Shown: in pieces, positions 39,606-49,647 of the stretch
Numbering within the stretch: position 1 is the stretch's first letter
Layout: each line of letters opens with the position of its first letter
Assembly (NCBI RefSeq): GCF_008370045.1
Contig: NZ_VOBN01000010.1
Coordinates: 62,001 to 126,000 of the forward strand
Reading direction: 5' to 3'
Length of the DNA: 64,000 bases
Source of the DNA: Pseudomonas sp. ANT_J12
GTDB taxonomy: Bacteria; Pseudomonadota; Gammaproteobacteria; Pseudomonadales; Pseudomonadaceae
The notes under the pieces: generated by a model
What the model was told of the DNA's origin: nothing
Databases searched by the model: none
The model's input: the letters and a program-made list of their open reading frames with translations, nothing else
Made by a program: the position numbers and the translations under genes

Positions 39606-40610
39606 ATGTTGGCATCCAAGCGTCTATTGACCGCGCTGGCCCTGACCCTGATCGGCAGCACCGCCGCCCAGGCCGCCGACGAGGTGGTGGTCTACTCCTC
39701 GCGCATCGACGAACTGATCAAGCCTGTGTTTGATGCCTACACCGCGAAAACCGGTGTGCAGGTGAAGTTCATCACCGACAAGGAAGCGCCGCTGATGCAG
39801 CGCATCAAGGCCGAGGGCGAAAACGCCACCGCCGACCTGCTGCTCACCGTCGATGCCGGCAACCTCTGGCAGGCCGAGCAGATGGGCATCCTCCAGCCCT
39901 TCACCTCGAAAACCATCGACGCCAACATCCCGCTGCAATATCGCTCCTCGGCCCACGCCTGGACCGGCCTGAGCCTGCGGGCGCGGACCATCGCTTACTC
40001 CACCGACCGAGTGAAGCCGGGTGAACTGACCACGTACGAAGGCCTGGCCGACAAGAACTGGGAAGGTCGCCTGTGCCTGCGCACGGCGAAGAAGGTCTAC
40101 AACCAGTCACTGACCGCCACCATGATCGAAGTCCACGGCGCCGATAAAACCGAGCAGATCCTCAAGGGCTGGGTGAGCAACCTGTCCACCGACGTGTTCT
40201 CCGACGACATCGCGGTGCTGGAGGCGATCAACGCCGGCCAATGCGACGTCGGCATCGTCAACACCTACTACTACGGTCGCTTGCACAAGCAGAAACCGGA
40301 CCTGGCGGTGAAGCTGTTCTGGCCGAACCAGGGCGACCGTGGCGTGCACGTCAACCTGTCGGGCATCGGCCTGACCAAGCATGCGCCGCACCCGGAAGCA
40401 GCCAAGGCCCTGGTCGAGTGGATGACCACGCCTGAGGCGCAGAAGATCTTTGCGGATGTTAACCAGGAATTCCCGGCCAACCCTGCCGTTGCACCTTCTG
40501 CGGAAGTGGCAAGTTGGGGCAAGTTTGTTGCCGATACCTTGCCGGTGGAAATCGCTGGCAAGCGTCAGGCTGAAGCGATTCGCATGATGGATCGGGCGGG
40601 TTGGAACTGA
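39606..40610 (+). CDS. Fe(III) ABC transporter substrate-binding protein, FbpA-like
   Basis: The 334-residue periplasmic protein has a signal peptide ([20 protein letters not shown]) and the transferrin-like iron-binding features of FbpA/Hit[17 protein letters not shown], the paired tyrosines in [10 protein letters not shown], and [17 protein letters not shown]. It would hand free ferric iron to the permease encoded next. No ATPase gene is nearby; it must be encoded elsewhere. The ATG at 39606 leads into the signal peptide. It is flanked on both sides by inverted BIMEs. No Fur box could be confirmed. Confidence 0.9.
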   Translation: MLASKRLLTALALTLIGSTAAQAADEVVVYSSRIDELIKPVFDAYTAKTGVQVKFITDKEAPLMQRIKAEGENATADLLLTVDAGNLWQAEQMGILQPFTSKTIDANIPLQYRSSAHAWTGLSLRARTIAYSTDRVKPGELTTYEGLADKNWEGRLCLRTAKKVYNQSLTATMIEVHGADKTEQILKGWVSNLSTDVFSDDIAVLEAINAGQCDVGIVNTYYYGRLHKQKPDLAVKLFWPNQGDRGVHVNLSGIGLTKHAPHPEAAKALVEWMTTPEAQKIFADVNQEFPANPAVAPSAEVASWGKFVADTLPVEIAGKRQAEAIRMMDRAGWN

Positions 40611-40613
40611 GTC

Positions 40614-40735
40614 TGTGGCGAGGGGGCTTGCCCCCGTTCGAGCGCGAAGCGGTCGCAATTTGGCGTGTAGGGTTTGTCTGAAAAAATGCAGGGGGCTGCT
40701 TCGCAGCCCAACGGGGGCAAGCCCCCTCGCCACAG
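40614..40735. repeat. BIME B, inverted near-copy of BIME A
   Basis: Same arms as the element at 39369 in opposite orientation, with centre GGTTTGTCTGAAAAAATGCA. It separates the binding-protein gene from the permease gene and could lower downstream expression or stabilise the upstream mRNA. Confidence 0.9.
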
Positions 40736-40784
40736 AGAGACCGGCGTTAAGCTAGCGTCGCTCAACACCTTCTAGAGAACGCCC

Positions 40785-42383
40785 TTGGCCCACCCCGCCC
40801 AACGCCGCTGGTACCCCCTGGTCTTCGCCATCGCTGCGCTGGTCCTGCTGCCCCTGAGCGTGCTGTTTTTCTCCTGGCAAACCATCGATCAACAGATCTG
40901 GTCCCACCTCTGGGACACGCAGATGCCACGTCTGTTGGGCAACACCCTGACCCTGGTCGTCGGTGTCGGCATCGGCGTGACGCTGTTGGGCGTGAGCCTG
41001 GCCTGGCTCACCAGTCTTTGCGAATTCCCCGGCCGACGTTGGCTGGACTGGGCGCTGATGCTGCCCTTTGCGATTCCCGCCTATGTGCTGGCGTTCGTCT
41101 TCGTCGGTCTGCTGGACTTCGCCGGCCCGGTGCAAACCCTGCTGCGGGAATGGTTCGGCAGCGGGCTGCGCTTGCCGAGAGTGCGTTCCACCGGCGGGGT
41201 GATCCTGGTGCTGGTGCTGGTGTTTTATCCCTACGTTTACCTGCTGGCCCGCACCGCGTTCCTCGCCCAGGGCAAAGGCTTGATGGAGGCTGCCCGGGTC
41301 CTCGGGCAATCGCCGTGGCAAGCGTTCTGGCGTGTGGCATTGCCGATGGCGCGTCCGGCCATTGGTGCCGGCGTGGCGTTGGCGTTGATGGAAACCCTGG
41401 CGGATTTCGGCGCGGTGTCAGTGTTCAACTTCGACACCTTCACCACCGCCATCTACAAGACCTGGTACGGCTTCTTCAGCCTGTCGACCGCCGCGCAACT
41501 GGCCAGCCTGTTGCTGCTGGTGGTGATGGTGGTGCTGTACGGCGAGCGCCGCGCCCGAGGCGCCAATCGGGCGAGCAACGAGCGACCGCGGGTCAAGGCG
41601 CTGTATCACCTGCGCGGCTCCAAGGCGTTGGCGGCAACGGCTTGGTGCGGGTTGGTGTTCGCCTGCGCCTTCGTCATTCCAATGCTCCAACTGGTGGTGT
41701 GGTTCTGGCAGCGCGGGCGCTTCGATCTGGATGAGCGCTACGCCGGCCTGATCGTCCACACCCTGTACCTGGGCGGCATGGCGGCGCTGATCACGGTTAG
41801 CGTGGCGTTGCTGCTGGCGTTTGCCCGACGCCTGGCGCCAACCCGGGCGATCCGCTCCGGCGTCAGCCTGGCCAACCTCGGCTACGCCTTGCCCGGCTCG
41901 GTGCTGGCGGTGTCGATCATGCTGGCGTTCAGTTACCTGGACCGCGAACTGGTCGTACCGCTGTGGGGCAAACCGTTGCTGTTGGGCAGTCTGTCGGCTC
42001 TGATCCTGGCTTATCTGGTGCGTTTCATCGCGGTGGCTTATGGACCACTGGAAAGCAGCCTGGCGCGAATACGGCCTTCTTTGCCCGAAGCAGCACGTAG
42101 CCTTGGGGTCAGTGGGCCACGACTGTTTTTCAAAGTGTATCTGCCACTTTTGCTGCCGGGCACGTTGAGCGCGGCGTTGCTGGTGTTTGTCGATGTGCTC
42201 AAGGAAATGCCGGCGACCCTGCTGATGCGCCCGTTTGGCTGGGACACGCTGGCCGTGCGCATCTTTGAAATGACCAGCGAAGGCGAGTGGGCGAGGGCCT
42301 CGTTGCCGGCGCTGACCCTGGTTTTGGTCGGGCTGTTACCGGTCATCGGATTGATTCGACGTTCGGCGCATCGAAACGCCTAG
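40785..42383 (+). CDS. Fe(III) ABC transporter permease, FbpB/SfuB-like
   Basis: The 532-residue inner-membrane protein is a duplicated permease: two halves each with about six spans and an EAA loop (MEAARVLGQSPWQAFWRVALPMARPAIGAG and LPEAARSLGVSGPRLFFKVYLPLLLPG). The start is TTG at 40785 (MAHPAQRRWYP): an in-frame TAG at 40773-40775 rules out anything further upstream and the next ATG is about 45 codons inside the first span region. A weak AGAGAA ribosome site precedes it. It works with the FbpA-like protein upstream. Confidence 0.9.
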   Translation: MAHPAQRRWYPLVFAIAALVLLPLSVLFFSWQTIDQQIWSHLWDTQMPRLLGNTLTLVVGVGIGVTLLGVSLAWLTSLCEFPGRRWLDWALMLPFAIPAYVLAFVFVGLLDFAGPVQTLLREWFGSGLRLPRVRSTGGVILVLVLVFYPYVYLLARTAFLAQGKGLMEAARVLGQSPWQAFWRVALPMARPAIGAGVALALMETLADFGAVSVFNFDTFTTAIYKTWYGFFSLSTAAQLASLLLLVVMVVLYGERRARGANRASNERPRVKALYHLRGSKALAATAWCGLVFACAFVIPMLQLVVWFWQRGRFDLDERYAGLIVHTLYLGGMAALITVSVALLLAFARRLAPTRAIRSGVSLANLGYALPGSVLAVSIMLAFSYLDRELVVPLWGKPLLLGSLSALILAYLVRFIAVAYGPLESSLARIRPSLPEAARSLGVSGPRLFFKVYLPLLLPGTLSAALLVFVDVLKEMPATLLMRPFGWDTLAVRIFEMTSEGEWARASLPALTLVLVGLLPVIGLIRRSAHRNA

Positions 42384-42433
42384 GTGCCAGTCCTACACCA
42401 TGCGGCTACAATGCGCGGCATTCGGTACGGTCC

Positions 42434-42492
42434 GTCTGACAGACCAGGTAGCTGAAATCGGCTGTAGGCCTTCTATTTCAAGGCTTTCAGCT
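42434..42492 (+). promoter_or_regulatory. structured leader before gcvT
   Basis: GTCTGACAGAC (42434-42444) is a perfect palindrome. Next comes AGCTGAAA (42450-42457) pairing with TTTCAGCT (42485-42492), stacked on GCCTT / AAGGC (42468-42472, 42480-42484) around a 7-base loop, with a 10-base bulge on the 5' side. It lies 46 bases before the gcvT start. No glycine riboswitch consensus is present. Confidence 0.45.
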
Positions 42493-42537
42493 GTAAGCGC
42501 CTGTCCGCACCTTCGCCACGCCCGGAAGGAGAAACCC

Positions 42538-43620
42538 ATGGGACAGCGTACGCCTCTGTATGACCTTCATCTCGCCCTCGGCGCGAAGATGGTCGATTTT
42601 GGCGGTTGGGATATGCCACTGCATTACGGCTCGCAGGTCGAGGAACACCATCAGGTGCGCCGCGATTGCGGGGTTTTCGATGTATCCCACATGACCGTGA
42701 TCGATGTCGACGGCCCCCAGGCCAAGGCCTGGCTCCAGCAGTTGCTGGCCAATGACGTCGAACGCCTGCACAGCCCCGGCCGTGCCTTGTACAGCACCAT
42801 GCTCAACGAGCGTGGCGGCATCGTCGATGACATGCTCGTCTACCGTCTCGAAGACGGTTATCGCCTGGTGGTCAACGCTTCCACCCGGGATCAGGACCTG
42901 GCCTGGATGCAAGCCCATGTCGGCGCCTTCAAGGTCCAGCTCCACGAGCGTTCCGAGTTGGCGATGCTGGCGATTCAAGGTCCCCAGGCCCGGCACAAGA
43001 TTGCCGAGCTGGTCACGCAGTCTCGCGGCAATCTCATTCAAATCCTCAAGCCTTTCGAAGGCCGGTCCGACGGTGACTGGTTTATCGCCCGCACCGGTTA
43101 CACCGGCGAAGACGGGTTGGAAATCGTGTTGCCCGCTGATCAGGCACCCGGATTCTTCAACGATCTGGTCGGCGCGGGCATCTCGCCCATCGGTCTTGGC
43201 GCCCGCGACACCTTGCGGGTCGAGGCCGGGATGAACCTCTACGGCCAGGACATTCATCAAGACGTCTCGCCGCTGGCCTCCAATATGGCCTGGAGCATTG
43301 CCTGGGAACCGGCCACCCGCCAGTTCATCGGTCGCGCTGCCCTGGAAGCCGAAAAGGCCAACGGCGTGCAGCACAAACTGGTCGGTCTGGTGCTTGAAGA
43401 GCGCGGGGTTTTGCGCGCCCATCAAGTGGTCCGTATCGCCAATGTTGGCGAAGGGGAGATCACCAGTGGTAGTTTCTCTCCTACGCTTAGCAAGTCGATT
43501 GCACTGGCGCGCGTGCCGATGGCGACCGCCGACCGCGCAGAAGTGGAAATCCGTGGCAAGTGGTACCCGGTCCGAGTGGTCAAACCGACCTTCGTACGCC
43601 ATGGCAAAACCTTGATTTAA
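42538..43620 (+). CDS. gcvT: aminomethyltransferase, glycine cleavage T protein
   Basis: GcvT transfers the methylene group from lipoyl-bound aminomethyl on H protein to tetrahydrofolate, releasing ammonia. The 360-residue protein has the canonical N-terminus [36 protein letters not shown], the folate-site [12 protein letters not shown] and [20 protein letters not shown]. The ATG at 42538 has the strong ribosome site AAGGAG. It is followed by gcvH after 50 bases. A hairpin-rich leader precedes it. Confidence 0.96.
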   Translation: MGQRTPLYDLHLALGAKMVDFGGWDMPLHYGSQVEEHHQVRRDCGVFDVSHMTVIDVDGPQAKAWLQQLLANDVERLHSPGRALYSTMLNERGGIVDDMLVYRLEDGYRLVVNASTRDQDLAWMQAHVGAFKVQLHERSELAMLAIQGPQARHKIAELVTQSRGNLIQILKPFEGRSDGDWFIARTGYTGEDGLEIVLPADQAPGFFNDLVGAGISPIGLGARDTLRVEAGMNLYGQDIHQDVSPLASNMAWSIAWEPATRQFIGRAALEAEKANGVQHKLVGLVLEERGVLRAHQVVRIANVGEGEITSGSFSPTLSKSIALARVPMATADRAEVEIRGKWYPVRVVKPTFVRHGKTLI

Positions 43621-43670
43621 ACTTTTCTGGCGGGCATCGACCGCTGACATTCTTCTTGAGGACACTGAAC

Positions 43671-44054
43671 ATGAGCGATATCCCTGCCGGCCTGCGTTTC
43701 GCCGAAAGTCACGAATGGGCGCGTCTGGAAGCCGATGGCACCGTCACCGTAGGCATCAGCGATCACGCTCAGGAAGCCTTGGGCGACGTGGTGTTCGTTG
43801 AGCTGACCGAAGTGGGCAAAGAGTTCGCTGCCGGCGATCAAGCCGGAGTGGTCGAGTCGGTTAAAGCCGCTTCCGACATCTACTCCCCGATTTCCGGTGA
43901 AGTGATCGCGATCAACGAAGAGCTGGGTGGTTCGCCTGAACTGCTCAACACCGACCCGTACGGTGCGTGGATCTTCAAGCTCAAGCCAAGCGACAAGGCT
44001 GAGCTGGACAAGCTGCTCGACGCGGCCGGTTACAAAGCCGCAATCGGCGAATAA
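43671..44054 (+). CDS. gcvH: glycine cleavage H protein
   Basis: The 127-residue lipoyl carrier shuttles the aminomethyl group between P, T and L proteins. The lipoylated lysine lies in [15 protein letters not shown], and GYKAAIG closes the protein as expected. The ATG at 43671 with an upstream GAGGAC ribosome site gives the family length. A REP pair follows, then an opposing aminotransferase gene that separates it from gcvP. Confidence 0.97.
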   Translation: MSDIPAGLRFAESHEWARLEADGTVTVGISDHAQEALGDVVFVELTEVGKEFAAGDQAGVVESVKAASDIYSPISGEVIAINEELGGSPELLNTDPYGAWIFKLKPSDKAELDKLLDAAGYKAAIGE

Positions 44055-44062
44055 TCTTCGCC

Positions 44063-44133
44063 CCTGTAGGAGCAAGGCTTGCCCGCGATGGCGTCCTCGA
44101 AAACGCCATCGCGGGCAAGCCATGCTCCTACAA
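44063..44133. repeat. REP pair, GCGGGCAAGC family
   Basis: Compact pair: CTGTAGGAGCAAGGCTTGCCCGCGATGGCGT and ACGCCATCGCGGGCAAGCCATGCTCCTACA are complementary through a short loop, giving a 30-base stem. It sits between the converging gcvH and aminotransferase stop codons. Confidence 0.9.
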
Positions 44134-44141
44134 GAAACGAT

Positions 44142-45269
44142 TCAAGACTTCAGTACGGCTTTGACCGCTGCGACTGAACGCTCGACATCCGTCTTGTTCA
44201 TGGTGGTAAACATCGGCAATGACACGATCAAACGGCCGACACGCTCTGCCACCGGGAACATCCCCTCCTTGAAACCGCGTTCGCGGTAAAGACTCAGCAA
44301 GTGAATCGGCGGGTAGTGATAGCCGATGCCGACGCCCAATCCCTGCATCTGCTCCATAAACATCGCCCGTGGCTTGCGCTCCGGCAACACCAGCTGAAAC
44401 AGATGCCAGTTGCTGTTCTCGAAATCCGCCGGCGGCAGTTGTGCCCCGTACTGCGCTTCGAAATCCGCGCCGAAACACGTGAAGTAGTGCCGCGCCAGCT
44501 CACGTCGATGCGCCGTGATCGCTTCAATGTGGGCAAATTGCCCCAGGCCAATGGCCGCCGCGACGTCGGTCATATTGAACTTGCCGCCCAGCACATCCAC
44601 ATCCAGGCCATCGAAGCCAGTGCGGGTGACGCCCTGCAGACGGTACTTCTCCGCCAGTCGCACCTCTTCAGGCGTGTTCAGCACCAGGCAACCGCCCTCC
44701 GAGCAGGTGACGTTCTTGTTCGCCTGGAAACTGAACGACACGAAATCGCCGGTAGCGCCGATGCGCTGGCCGTTCCAGCTCGAACCCAGGGCTTGCGCCG
44801 CGTCTTCGACAATTCGTAAGCCGTGTTTTTGCGCGATGGCATACAGCCGAGTCATGTCCAGAGGCAACCCGGCGAGGTACACCGGAATGATCGCCTTGGT
44901 GCGTGGCGTGATCGCCGCTTCCAGTTGATCGAGGTCGATGTTGCGGGTCACTGGGTCGATGTCGGCAAACACCGGGGTGGCGCCCACTTCCAGAATCACG
45001 TTGGCGGTGGCGACCCAGGAAATCGGCGTGGTGATCACTTCATCCCCCGGCCCGACGCCGGCAATGCGCAACGCAATCTCCATCGTGCAGGTGCCGGAGT
45101 TGAAGGTGCGCACCGTGCGCCCGCCAAAGAACGCCGACAGTTGCGCTTCAAAGGCCTGGACCTTGGGGCCGCTGGTGATCCAGCCCGAGCGCAGCACATC
45201 GCCGACCGCGGCAATGGTGGCTTCATCGATGACCGGTTTGGAAAATGGCAAAAACGGCAATTGGCTCAT
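44142..45269 (-). CDS. DegT/DnrJ/EryC1/StrS family PLP aminotransferase
   Basis: The 375-residue protein has the sugar-aminotransferase hallmarks: SKPVIDEATIAAVGDVLRSGWITSGPKVQAFE, NSGTCTMEIALRIAG, and the PLP-lysine region SFQANKNVTCSEGG. Such enzymes transaminate keto-sugars of surface polysaccharides or antibiotics, but none of the usual nucleotide-sugar genes is adjacent. The ATG at 45269 is set by the family start. It lies on the opposite strand between gcvH and gcvP, so any link to glycine metabolism is only positional. Confidence 0.88.
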   Translation of the reverse strand: MSQLPFLPFSKPVIDEATIAAVGDVLRSGWITSGPKVQAFEAQLSAFFGGRTVRTFNSGTCTMEIALRIAGVGPGDEVITTPISWVATANVILEVGATPVFADIDPVTRNIDLDQLEAAITPRTKAIIPVYLAGLPLDMTRLYAIAQKHGLRIVEDAAQALGSSWNGQRIGATGDFVSFSFQANKNVTCSEGGCLVLNTPEEVRLAEKYRLQGVTRTGFDGLDVDVLGGKFNMTDVAAAIGLGQFAHIEAITAHRRELARHYFTCFGADFEAQYGAQLPPADFENSNWHLFQLVLPERKPRAMFMEQMQGLGVGIGYHYPPIHLLSLYRERGFKEGMFPVAERVGRLIVSLPMFTTMNKTDVERSVAAVKAVLKS

Positions 45270-45423
45270 AAGCGATAGACACCCGATAGCGGACGTTAAG
45301 TAGGCGCCGAACATGATGATCGGGATTGGCCGAAGGCGCTACGCCATCCGCTCGGGTATCGACTGCTATGCTGGTTTGACCGTGTTGCATCGACGCCGAG
45401 CGCCAGTCAAGAGAGAGCCCGTC

Positions 45424-48297
45424 ATGTCCCAGTTGCCGTCCTTGAGCCAGTTACGCGACCCCAATGCCTTCCTGCGCCGCCACCTGGGGCCGGACGCCGC
45501 CGAGCAGCAGGCGATGCTCGACAGCCTCGGTGTTGGCAGCCGGGTCGAGTTGATTGAGCAGACCGTGCCGCCGGGCATTCGCCTCAACCGGGAACTGGAC
45601 TTGCCGTCGGCCCTCGATGAAGAAGCCGCGCTGGCCAAGCTGCGCGGCTATGCCGAACAGAACCAGGTCTGGACCAGCCTGATCGGCATGGGCTACCACG
45701 GCACCCTCACGCCGACGGTGATCCTGCGCAACGTGCTGGAAAATCCCGGCTGGTACACCGCCTACACGCCGTATCAACCGGAGATAGCCCAGGGCCGGCT
45801 CGAAGCACTGCTCAATTTCCAGCAACTGACCATCGACCTCACGGGTCTGGAACTGGCCAACGCTTCGCTGCTGGATGAGGCTACGGCTGCGGCGGAAGCC
45901 ATGGCGCTGGCCAAGCGCGTCGCCAAGTCCAAGAGCAATCTGTTTTTCGTCGACGAGAACTGTCATCCGCAGACCATTTCCGTGGTGCAGACCCGGGCCG
46001 AGGGCTTCGGTTTCGAGCTGATCATCGACGCTGTGGATAACTTGAAACAGCATCAAGTGTTCGGTGCGTTGCTGCAGTACCCCGACACCCACGGCGAGAT
46101 CCGCGATTTGCGGCCGCTGATTGATCATCTGCATGCCCAGCAAGCCTTGGCCTGCGTCGCGGCGGATCTGCTGAGCCTGTTGCTGCTGACGCCACCGGGG
46201 GAGTTGGGGGCTGATGTGGTGTTCGGTTCATCGCAGCGTTTCGGCGTACCGATGGGCTACGGCGGACCCCACGCGGCGTTTTTCGCCAGTCGCGACGAGT
46301 ACAAACGGGCGATTCCCGGACGGATCATCGGTGTGTCGAAAGATGCCCGTGGCAACGTCGCCTTGCGCATGGCCCTGCAAACCCGCGAGCAACATATCCG
46401 CCGGGAGAAGGCCAATTCGAACATCTGCACCGCCCAGGTGCTGCTGGCCAATATCGCCAGTTTCTACGCGGTCTATCACGGGCCGGAAGGGTTGAAACGG
46501 ATCGCCCAGCGTGTGCATCGGCTGACCTGCATCCTCGCGACCGGCCTGGAGCGGCACGGTATTACCCGGCTCAACCAACAGTTCTTCGACACCCTGACCC
46601 TCGAAGTCGGCGGCACCCAAACGGCGATCATTGAAAGCGCCCAGGCCGCACAAATCAATTTGCGCATTCTCGGGCGCGGGCAATTGGGCTTGAGCCTGGA
46701 TGAAACCTGCGATGAAAGCACCGTGGCGAAATTGTTCGATGTGTTCCTCGGTGCCGATCATGGGCTCAACGTCGAGGAACTGGACGCTGAAACCCTGGCC
46801 TGCGGGATTCCTGATGGATTATTGCGAACCACGCCTTACCTGCGTCACCCGGTGTTCAGCGCCCATCACAGCGAAACCGAAATGCTGCGCTACCTCAAGC
46901 AACTGGAGAACAAGGACCTGGCGCTGAACCAGTCGATGATCCCGCTGGGCTCCTGCACCATGAAGCTCAACGCCACCAGCGAGATGATCCCGATCACTTG
47001 GCCGCAATTCGCCAATCTGCATCCGTTCGCGCCCAAGGAACAAGCCGTTGGTTATGGGCTGATGATCGAGGAGCTGGAGCGCTGGCTCTGCGCGATCACC
47101 GGTTTCGATGCGATCTGCATGCAGCCCAACTCTGGCGCCCAGGGCGAGTACGCCGGGTTGCTGGCGATCCGCAAATACCACGAGAGCCGGCATCAGGGTG
47201 GCCGAGACATTTGCCTGATCCCATCCTCGGCCCACGGCACCAACCCGGCCTCGGCGCAAATGGCCGGGATGCGCGTGGTGATCGTCGAGTGCGACGAGGC
47301 GGGCAACGTCGATCTGGACGACCTGAAGGACAAAGCCTCGGCGGCGGGGGACAAACTCGCGGCCCTGATGGCGACGTATCCTTCAACCCACGGCGTGTAC
47401 GAGGAAGGCATCAGCGAAATCTGCGAAGTTATCCACAGCCACGGCGGCCAGGTCTACATGGATGGCGCCAACCTCAACGCTCAGGTGGGCTTGGCGCGGC
47501 CAGCGGACATTGGCGCCGACGTTTCCCACATGAACCTGCACAAAACCTTCTGCATTCCCCACGGTGGCGGCGGGCCGGGGATGGGGCCGATTGGTGTGCG
47601 GGCACATCTGGCGCCGTTCGTGGCCAATCACCCGGTGGTGCCGATCGACGGCCCGCAACCGCAGAACGGTGCCGTCAGCGCCGCGCCGTGGGGCAGTGCA
47701 TGCATTTTGCCGATCAGTTGGATGTACATCGCGATGATGGGGCCGCAACTGGCGGACGCCAGTGAGGTGGCGATCCTGGCGGCGAATTACCTGGCGCAGC
47801 ATTTGTCCGGCGCCTTCCCGGTGCTCTACACCGGGCGTAACGAGCGCGTGGCCCACGAATGCATCCTCGATCTGCGGCCGCTCAAGGCACTGACCGGGAT
47901 CAGCGAAGAAGACGTGGCCAAGCGCCTAATGGACTACGGCTTCCATGCGCCAACCATGTCCTTCCCGGTACCGGGGACGTTGATGGTCGAGCCGACCGAG
48001 AGCGAATCCAAGGCCGAGCTGGACCGTTTTATCGGGGCGATGCTGAGCATCCGTGCGGAAATCACCGAGGTACAAAACGGTAATTGGGACCCGGAAGACA
48101 ATCCTCTGAAACGCTCGCCCCACACCCTGGCTGACATCACTGGCGTGTGGGAGCGGCCTTACAGCATCGAGCAAGCGGTGACACCGGATGCGCACACCAA
48201 GGCCCATAAATATTGGCCGGCGGTGAACCGCGTCGATAACGTCTACGGCGACCGCAATCTGTTTTGCGCGTGTGTCCCGGTGGATGATTACCGATGA
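45424..48297 (+). CDS. gcvP: glycine dehydrogenase (decarboxylating), P protein
   Basis: The 957-residue homodimeric-type P protein decarboxylates glycine and loads the aminomethyl group onto GcvH. The N-terminal pseudocatalytic half and C-terminal PLP half are both complete; the PLP lysine lies in [26 protein letters not shown], within a glycine-rich loop. The ATG at 45424 has a GAGAGAG ribosome site and fits the family. It is expressed from its own promoter in the 154-base gap it shares with the divergent aminotransferase, rather than with gcvTH. Confidence 0.97.
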   Translation: MSQLPSLSQLRDPNAFLRRHLGPDAAEQQAMLDSLGVGSRVELIEQTVPPGIRLNRELDLPSALDEEAALAKLRGYAEQNQVWTSLIGMGYHGTLTPTVILRNVLENPGWYTAYTPYQPEIAQGRLEALLNFQQLTIDLTGLELANASLLDEATAAAEAMALAKRVAKSKSNLFFVDENCHPQTISVVQTRAEGFGFELIIDAVDNLKQHQVFGALLQYPDTHGEIRDLRPLIDHLHAQQALACVAADLLSLLLLTPPGELGADVVFGSSQRFGVPMGYGGPHAAFFASRDEYKRAIPGRIIGVSKDARGNVALRMALQTREQHIRREKANSNICTAQVLLANIASFYAVYHGPEGLKRIAQRVHRLTCILATGLERHGITRLNQQFFDTLTLEVGGTQTAIIESAQAAQINLRILGRGQLGLSLDETCDESTVAKLFDVFLGADHGLNVEELDAETLACGIPDGLLRTTPYLRHPVFSAHHSETEMLRYLKQLENKDLALNQSMIPLGSCTMKLNATSEMIPITWPQFANLHPFAPKEQAVGYGLMIEELERWLCAITGFDAICMQPNSGAQGEYAGLLAIRKYHESRHQGGRDICLIPSSAHGTNPASAQMAGMRVVIVECDEAGNVDLDDLKDKASAAGDKLAALMATYPSTHGVYEEGISEICEVIHSHGGQVYMDGANLNAQVGLARPADIGADVSHMNLHKTFCIPHGGGGPGMGPIGVRAHLAPFVANHPVVPIDGPQPQNGAVSAAPWGSACILPISWMYIAMMGPQLADASEVAILAANYLAQHLSGAFPVLYTGRNERVAHECILDLRPLKALTGISEEDVAKRLMDYGFHAPTMSFPVPGTLMVEPTESESKAELDRFIGAMLSIRAEITEVQNGNWDPEDNPLKRSPHTLADITGVWERPYSIEQAVTPDAHTKAHKYWPAVNRVDNVYGDRNLFCACVPVDDYR

Positions 48298-48303
48298 GAA
48301 GAC

Positions 48304-48378
48304 CAAAAGATCGCAGCCTTCGGCAACTCGTACAGGAAGATGCGTTTCCATAGAGCTGCCGAAGGCTGCGATCTTTTG
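48304..48378. repeat. REP pair, AAAGATCGCAGCCTTCGGC family
   Basis: CAAAAGATCGCAGCCTTCGGCA and TGCCGAAGGCTGCGATCTTTTG are exact complements around a 30-base centre. The only copy of this family that I see in the window. Confidence 0.9.
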
Positions 48379-48396
48379 CTTTTTATGGTCGATGAA

Positions 48397-49065
48397 TCAG
48401 AACGTCATACGCGCCTCGACGTACAGGTTCTGCTCCCGCAACTTGCCCTTGAGCTGTTCGTCCCGGGCATTGATGCGGTTGGCGAAGGTGTTGTACCCGG
48501 TTTCGATGTTGCCCATGTCGACATAGCGATAACCGGCGCCGAGGCTAATTTGCTGGTTGAGCTTGAGGTCAGCCCCGACACCCATGGCGTAGGCGAAGTT
48601 GTTCTGGCTGTTGTTGGCGAATCGTCGCGAAGGGTTGGTTTGATAACCTTCGGAGTTGACGTGCGCGACCCCCACGCCGGCCATTGCATACAGCGACAGG
48701 TAGTCGTTAAGCGGGAAATCCTTGTAGCCGTTGAGCATCAGGCGCTTGGACGAGACTTGCATGTTGTTGACGTTGGCGTTGAACGGCGCCCAGCGGCTCT
48801 TGAACTCCGAATCCTGCTTGATGCTGTATTCGGCTTCCAGGCGCCAATCGCCCTTGAATCCGTAGCCCAGCGCCACAGAGCCGCCAACATCTTTGTTGGT
48901 GTCCGGGCTGGCCACGCGATTGTTGACTCGGGGGCTGGTGAGCAGGGCGCTTTCCAGGTCTTGCTGGACGCTCTGGATTTTGACCGAGCCGTACAGGCCC
49001 TCGGCATGGGACACATTGCTGAACGCTGCAGCGAGCAGCAATAACGGCAGACCTGGGTTTTTCAT
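48397..49065 (-). CDS. small outer-membrane beta-barrel protein (OmpW/OmpX-like)
   Basis: The 222-residue protein has a signal peptide (LLLLAAAFSNVSHA-EG) and alternating strands such as GGSVALGYGFKGDWRLEAEY, YLSLYAMAGVGVAHVN and ISLGAGYRYVDMG. It ends in a terminal phenylalanine (VEARMTF), the outer-membrane insertion signal. It should form an eight-strand barrel. The role is unknown; adhesion or stress functions are common for the family. The ATG at 49065 is chosen for the signal peptide. It is monocistronic. Confidence 0.82.
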   Translation of the reverse strand: MKNPGLPLLLLAAAFSNVSHAEGLYGSVKIQSVQQDLESALLTSPRVNNRVASPDTNKDVGGSVALGYGFKGDWRLEAEYSIKQDSEFKSRWAPFNANVNNMQVSSKRLMLNGYKDFPLNDYLSLYAMAGVGVAHVNSEGYQTNPSRRFANNSQNNFAYAMGVGADLKLNQQISLGAGYRYVDMGNIETGYNTFANRINARDEQLKGKLREQNLYVEARMTF

Positions 49066-49214
49066 GGGTATCGATTCGCTTGTGTAGGGTGTTCGAATCG
49101 ACAAAGTTTGCAGGCCCGCAGCCGCCGCAAAAATCAGAGCATTCCTCAGTCATGCGCTGAATTCTCGTCAGGGTGGTGGGGAATTGGCATTCATCGCTGT
49201 AGGAAAATGCCCCA

Positions 49215-49244
49215 TAAAAAATGCCGCTCATATGAGCGGCATTT
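49215..49244 (-). terminator. intrinsic terminator of the DUF2388 gene
   Basis: Minus-strand stem AAATGCCGCTCAT / ATGAGCGGCATTT followed by TTTTAT, 17 bases after the DUF2388 stop codon. Confidence 0.88.
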
Positions 49245-49260
49245 CTACAGCTGGAAAAGT

Positions 49261-49578
49261 TTAGTCCGACGCGACGGCATTTTTCGCCAGGATCGCGTTC
49301 GCCAACTCCATGTCCGTGGCTTGCAGGCCCGGGTTGTCGGCACGGACTTTCTGCATCGCCGCTTCCAGGTAAGGGCCGCGGATGCCGCCGTCACTGGCGA
49401 CGAAACTGCCGGCATCGTCCTGTGCCGCGACGATCAGCTTGTGATCCTTGAAGGTCAGGTAGGTCGAACCGGTGGTTGCACCGGACGAAATGACGTTACG
49501 CCAAAAGCTGTCGGCCATTGCTGAACCAACGGGGAGGGACAGCAAGGCAAGGGTAGCGACAGCAAGTTTGAGACGCAT
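49261..49578 (-). CDS. DUF2388 domain-containing secreted protein
   Basis: The 105-residue product has a signal peptide (LAVATLALLSLPVGSAMA-DS) and the DUF2388 pattern SFWRNVISSGATTGSTYLTFKDHKLIVAAQDDAGSFVASDG. The family is small, periplasmic and largely confined to Pseudomonas, where several paralogues occur; no function is known to me. The ATG at 49578 is preferred to a GTG five codons upstream. It has its own terminator. Confidence 0.88.
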   Translation of the reverse strand: MRLKLAVATLALLSLPVGSAMADSFWRNVISSGATTGSTYLTFKDHKLIVAAQDDAGSFVASDGGIRGPYLEAAMQKVRADNPGLQATDMELANAILAKNAVASD

Positions 49579-49647
49579 GATGGGTGACTCCACTGGGGTT
49601 AACTACGGGGTTGGATCGTCATTTACCCAATCGAGTTCCATGACCGC

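Noticed and set aside
42400-42537. Glycine riboswitch before gcvT
   Set aside because: The riboswitch core sequences and two-aptamer layout are absent; only a simple palindrome and a stem are visible.
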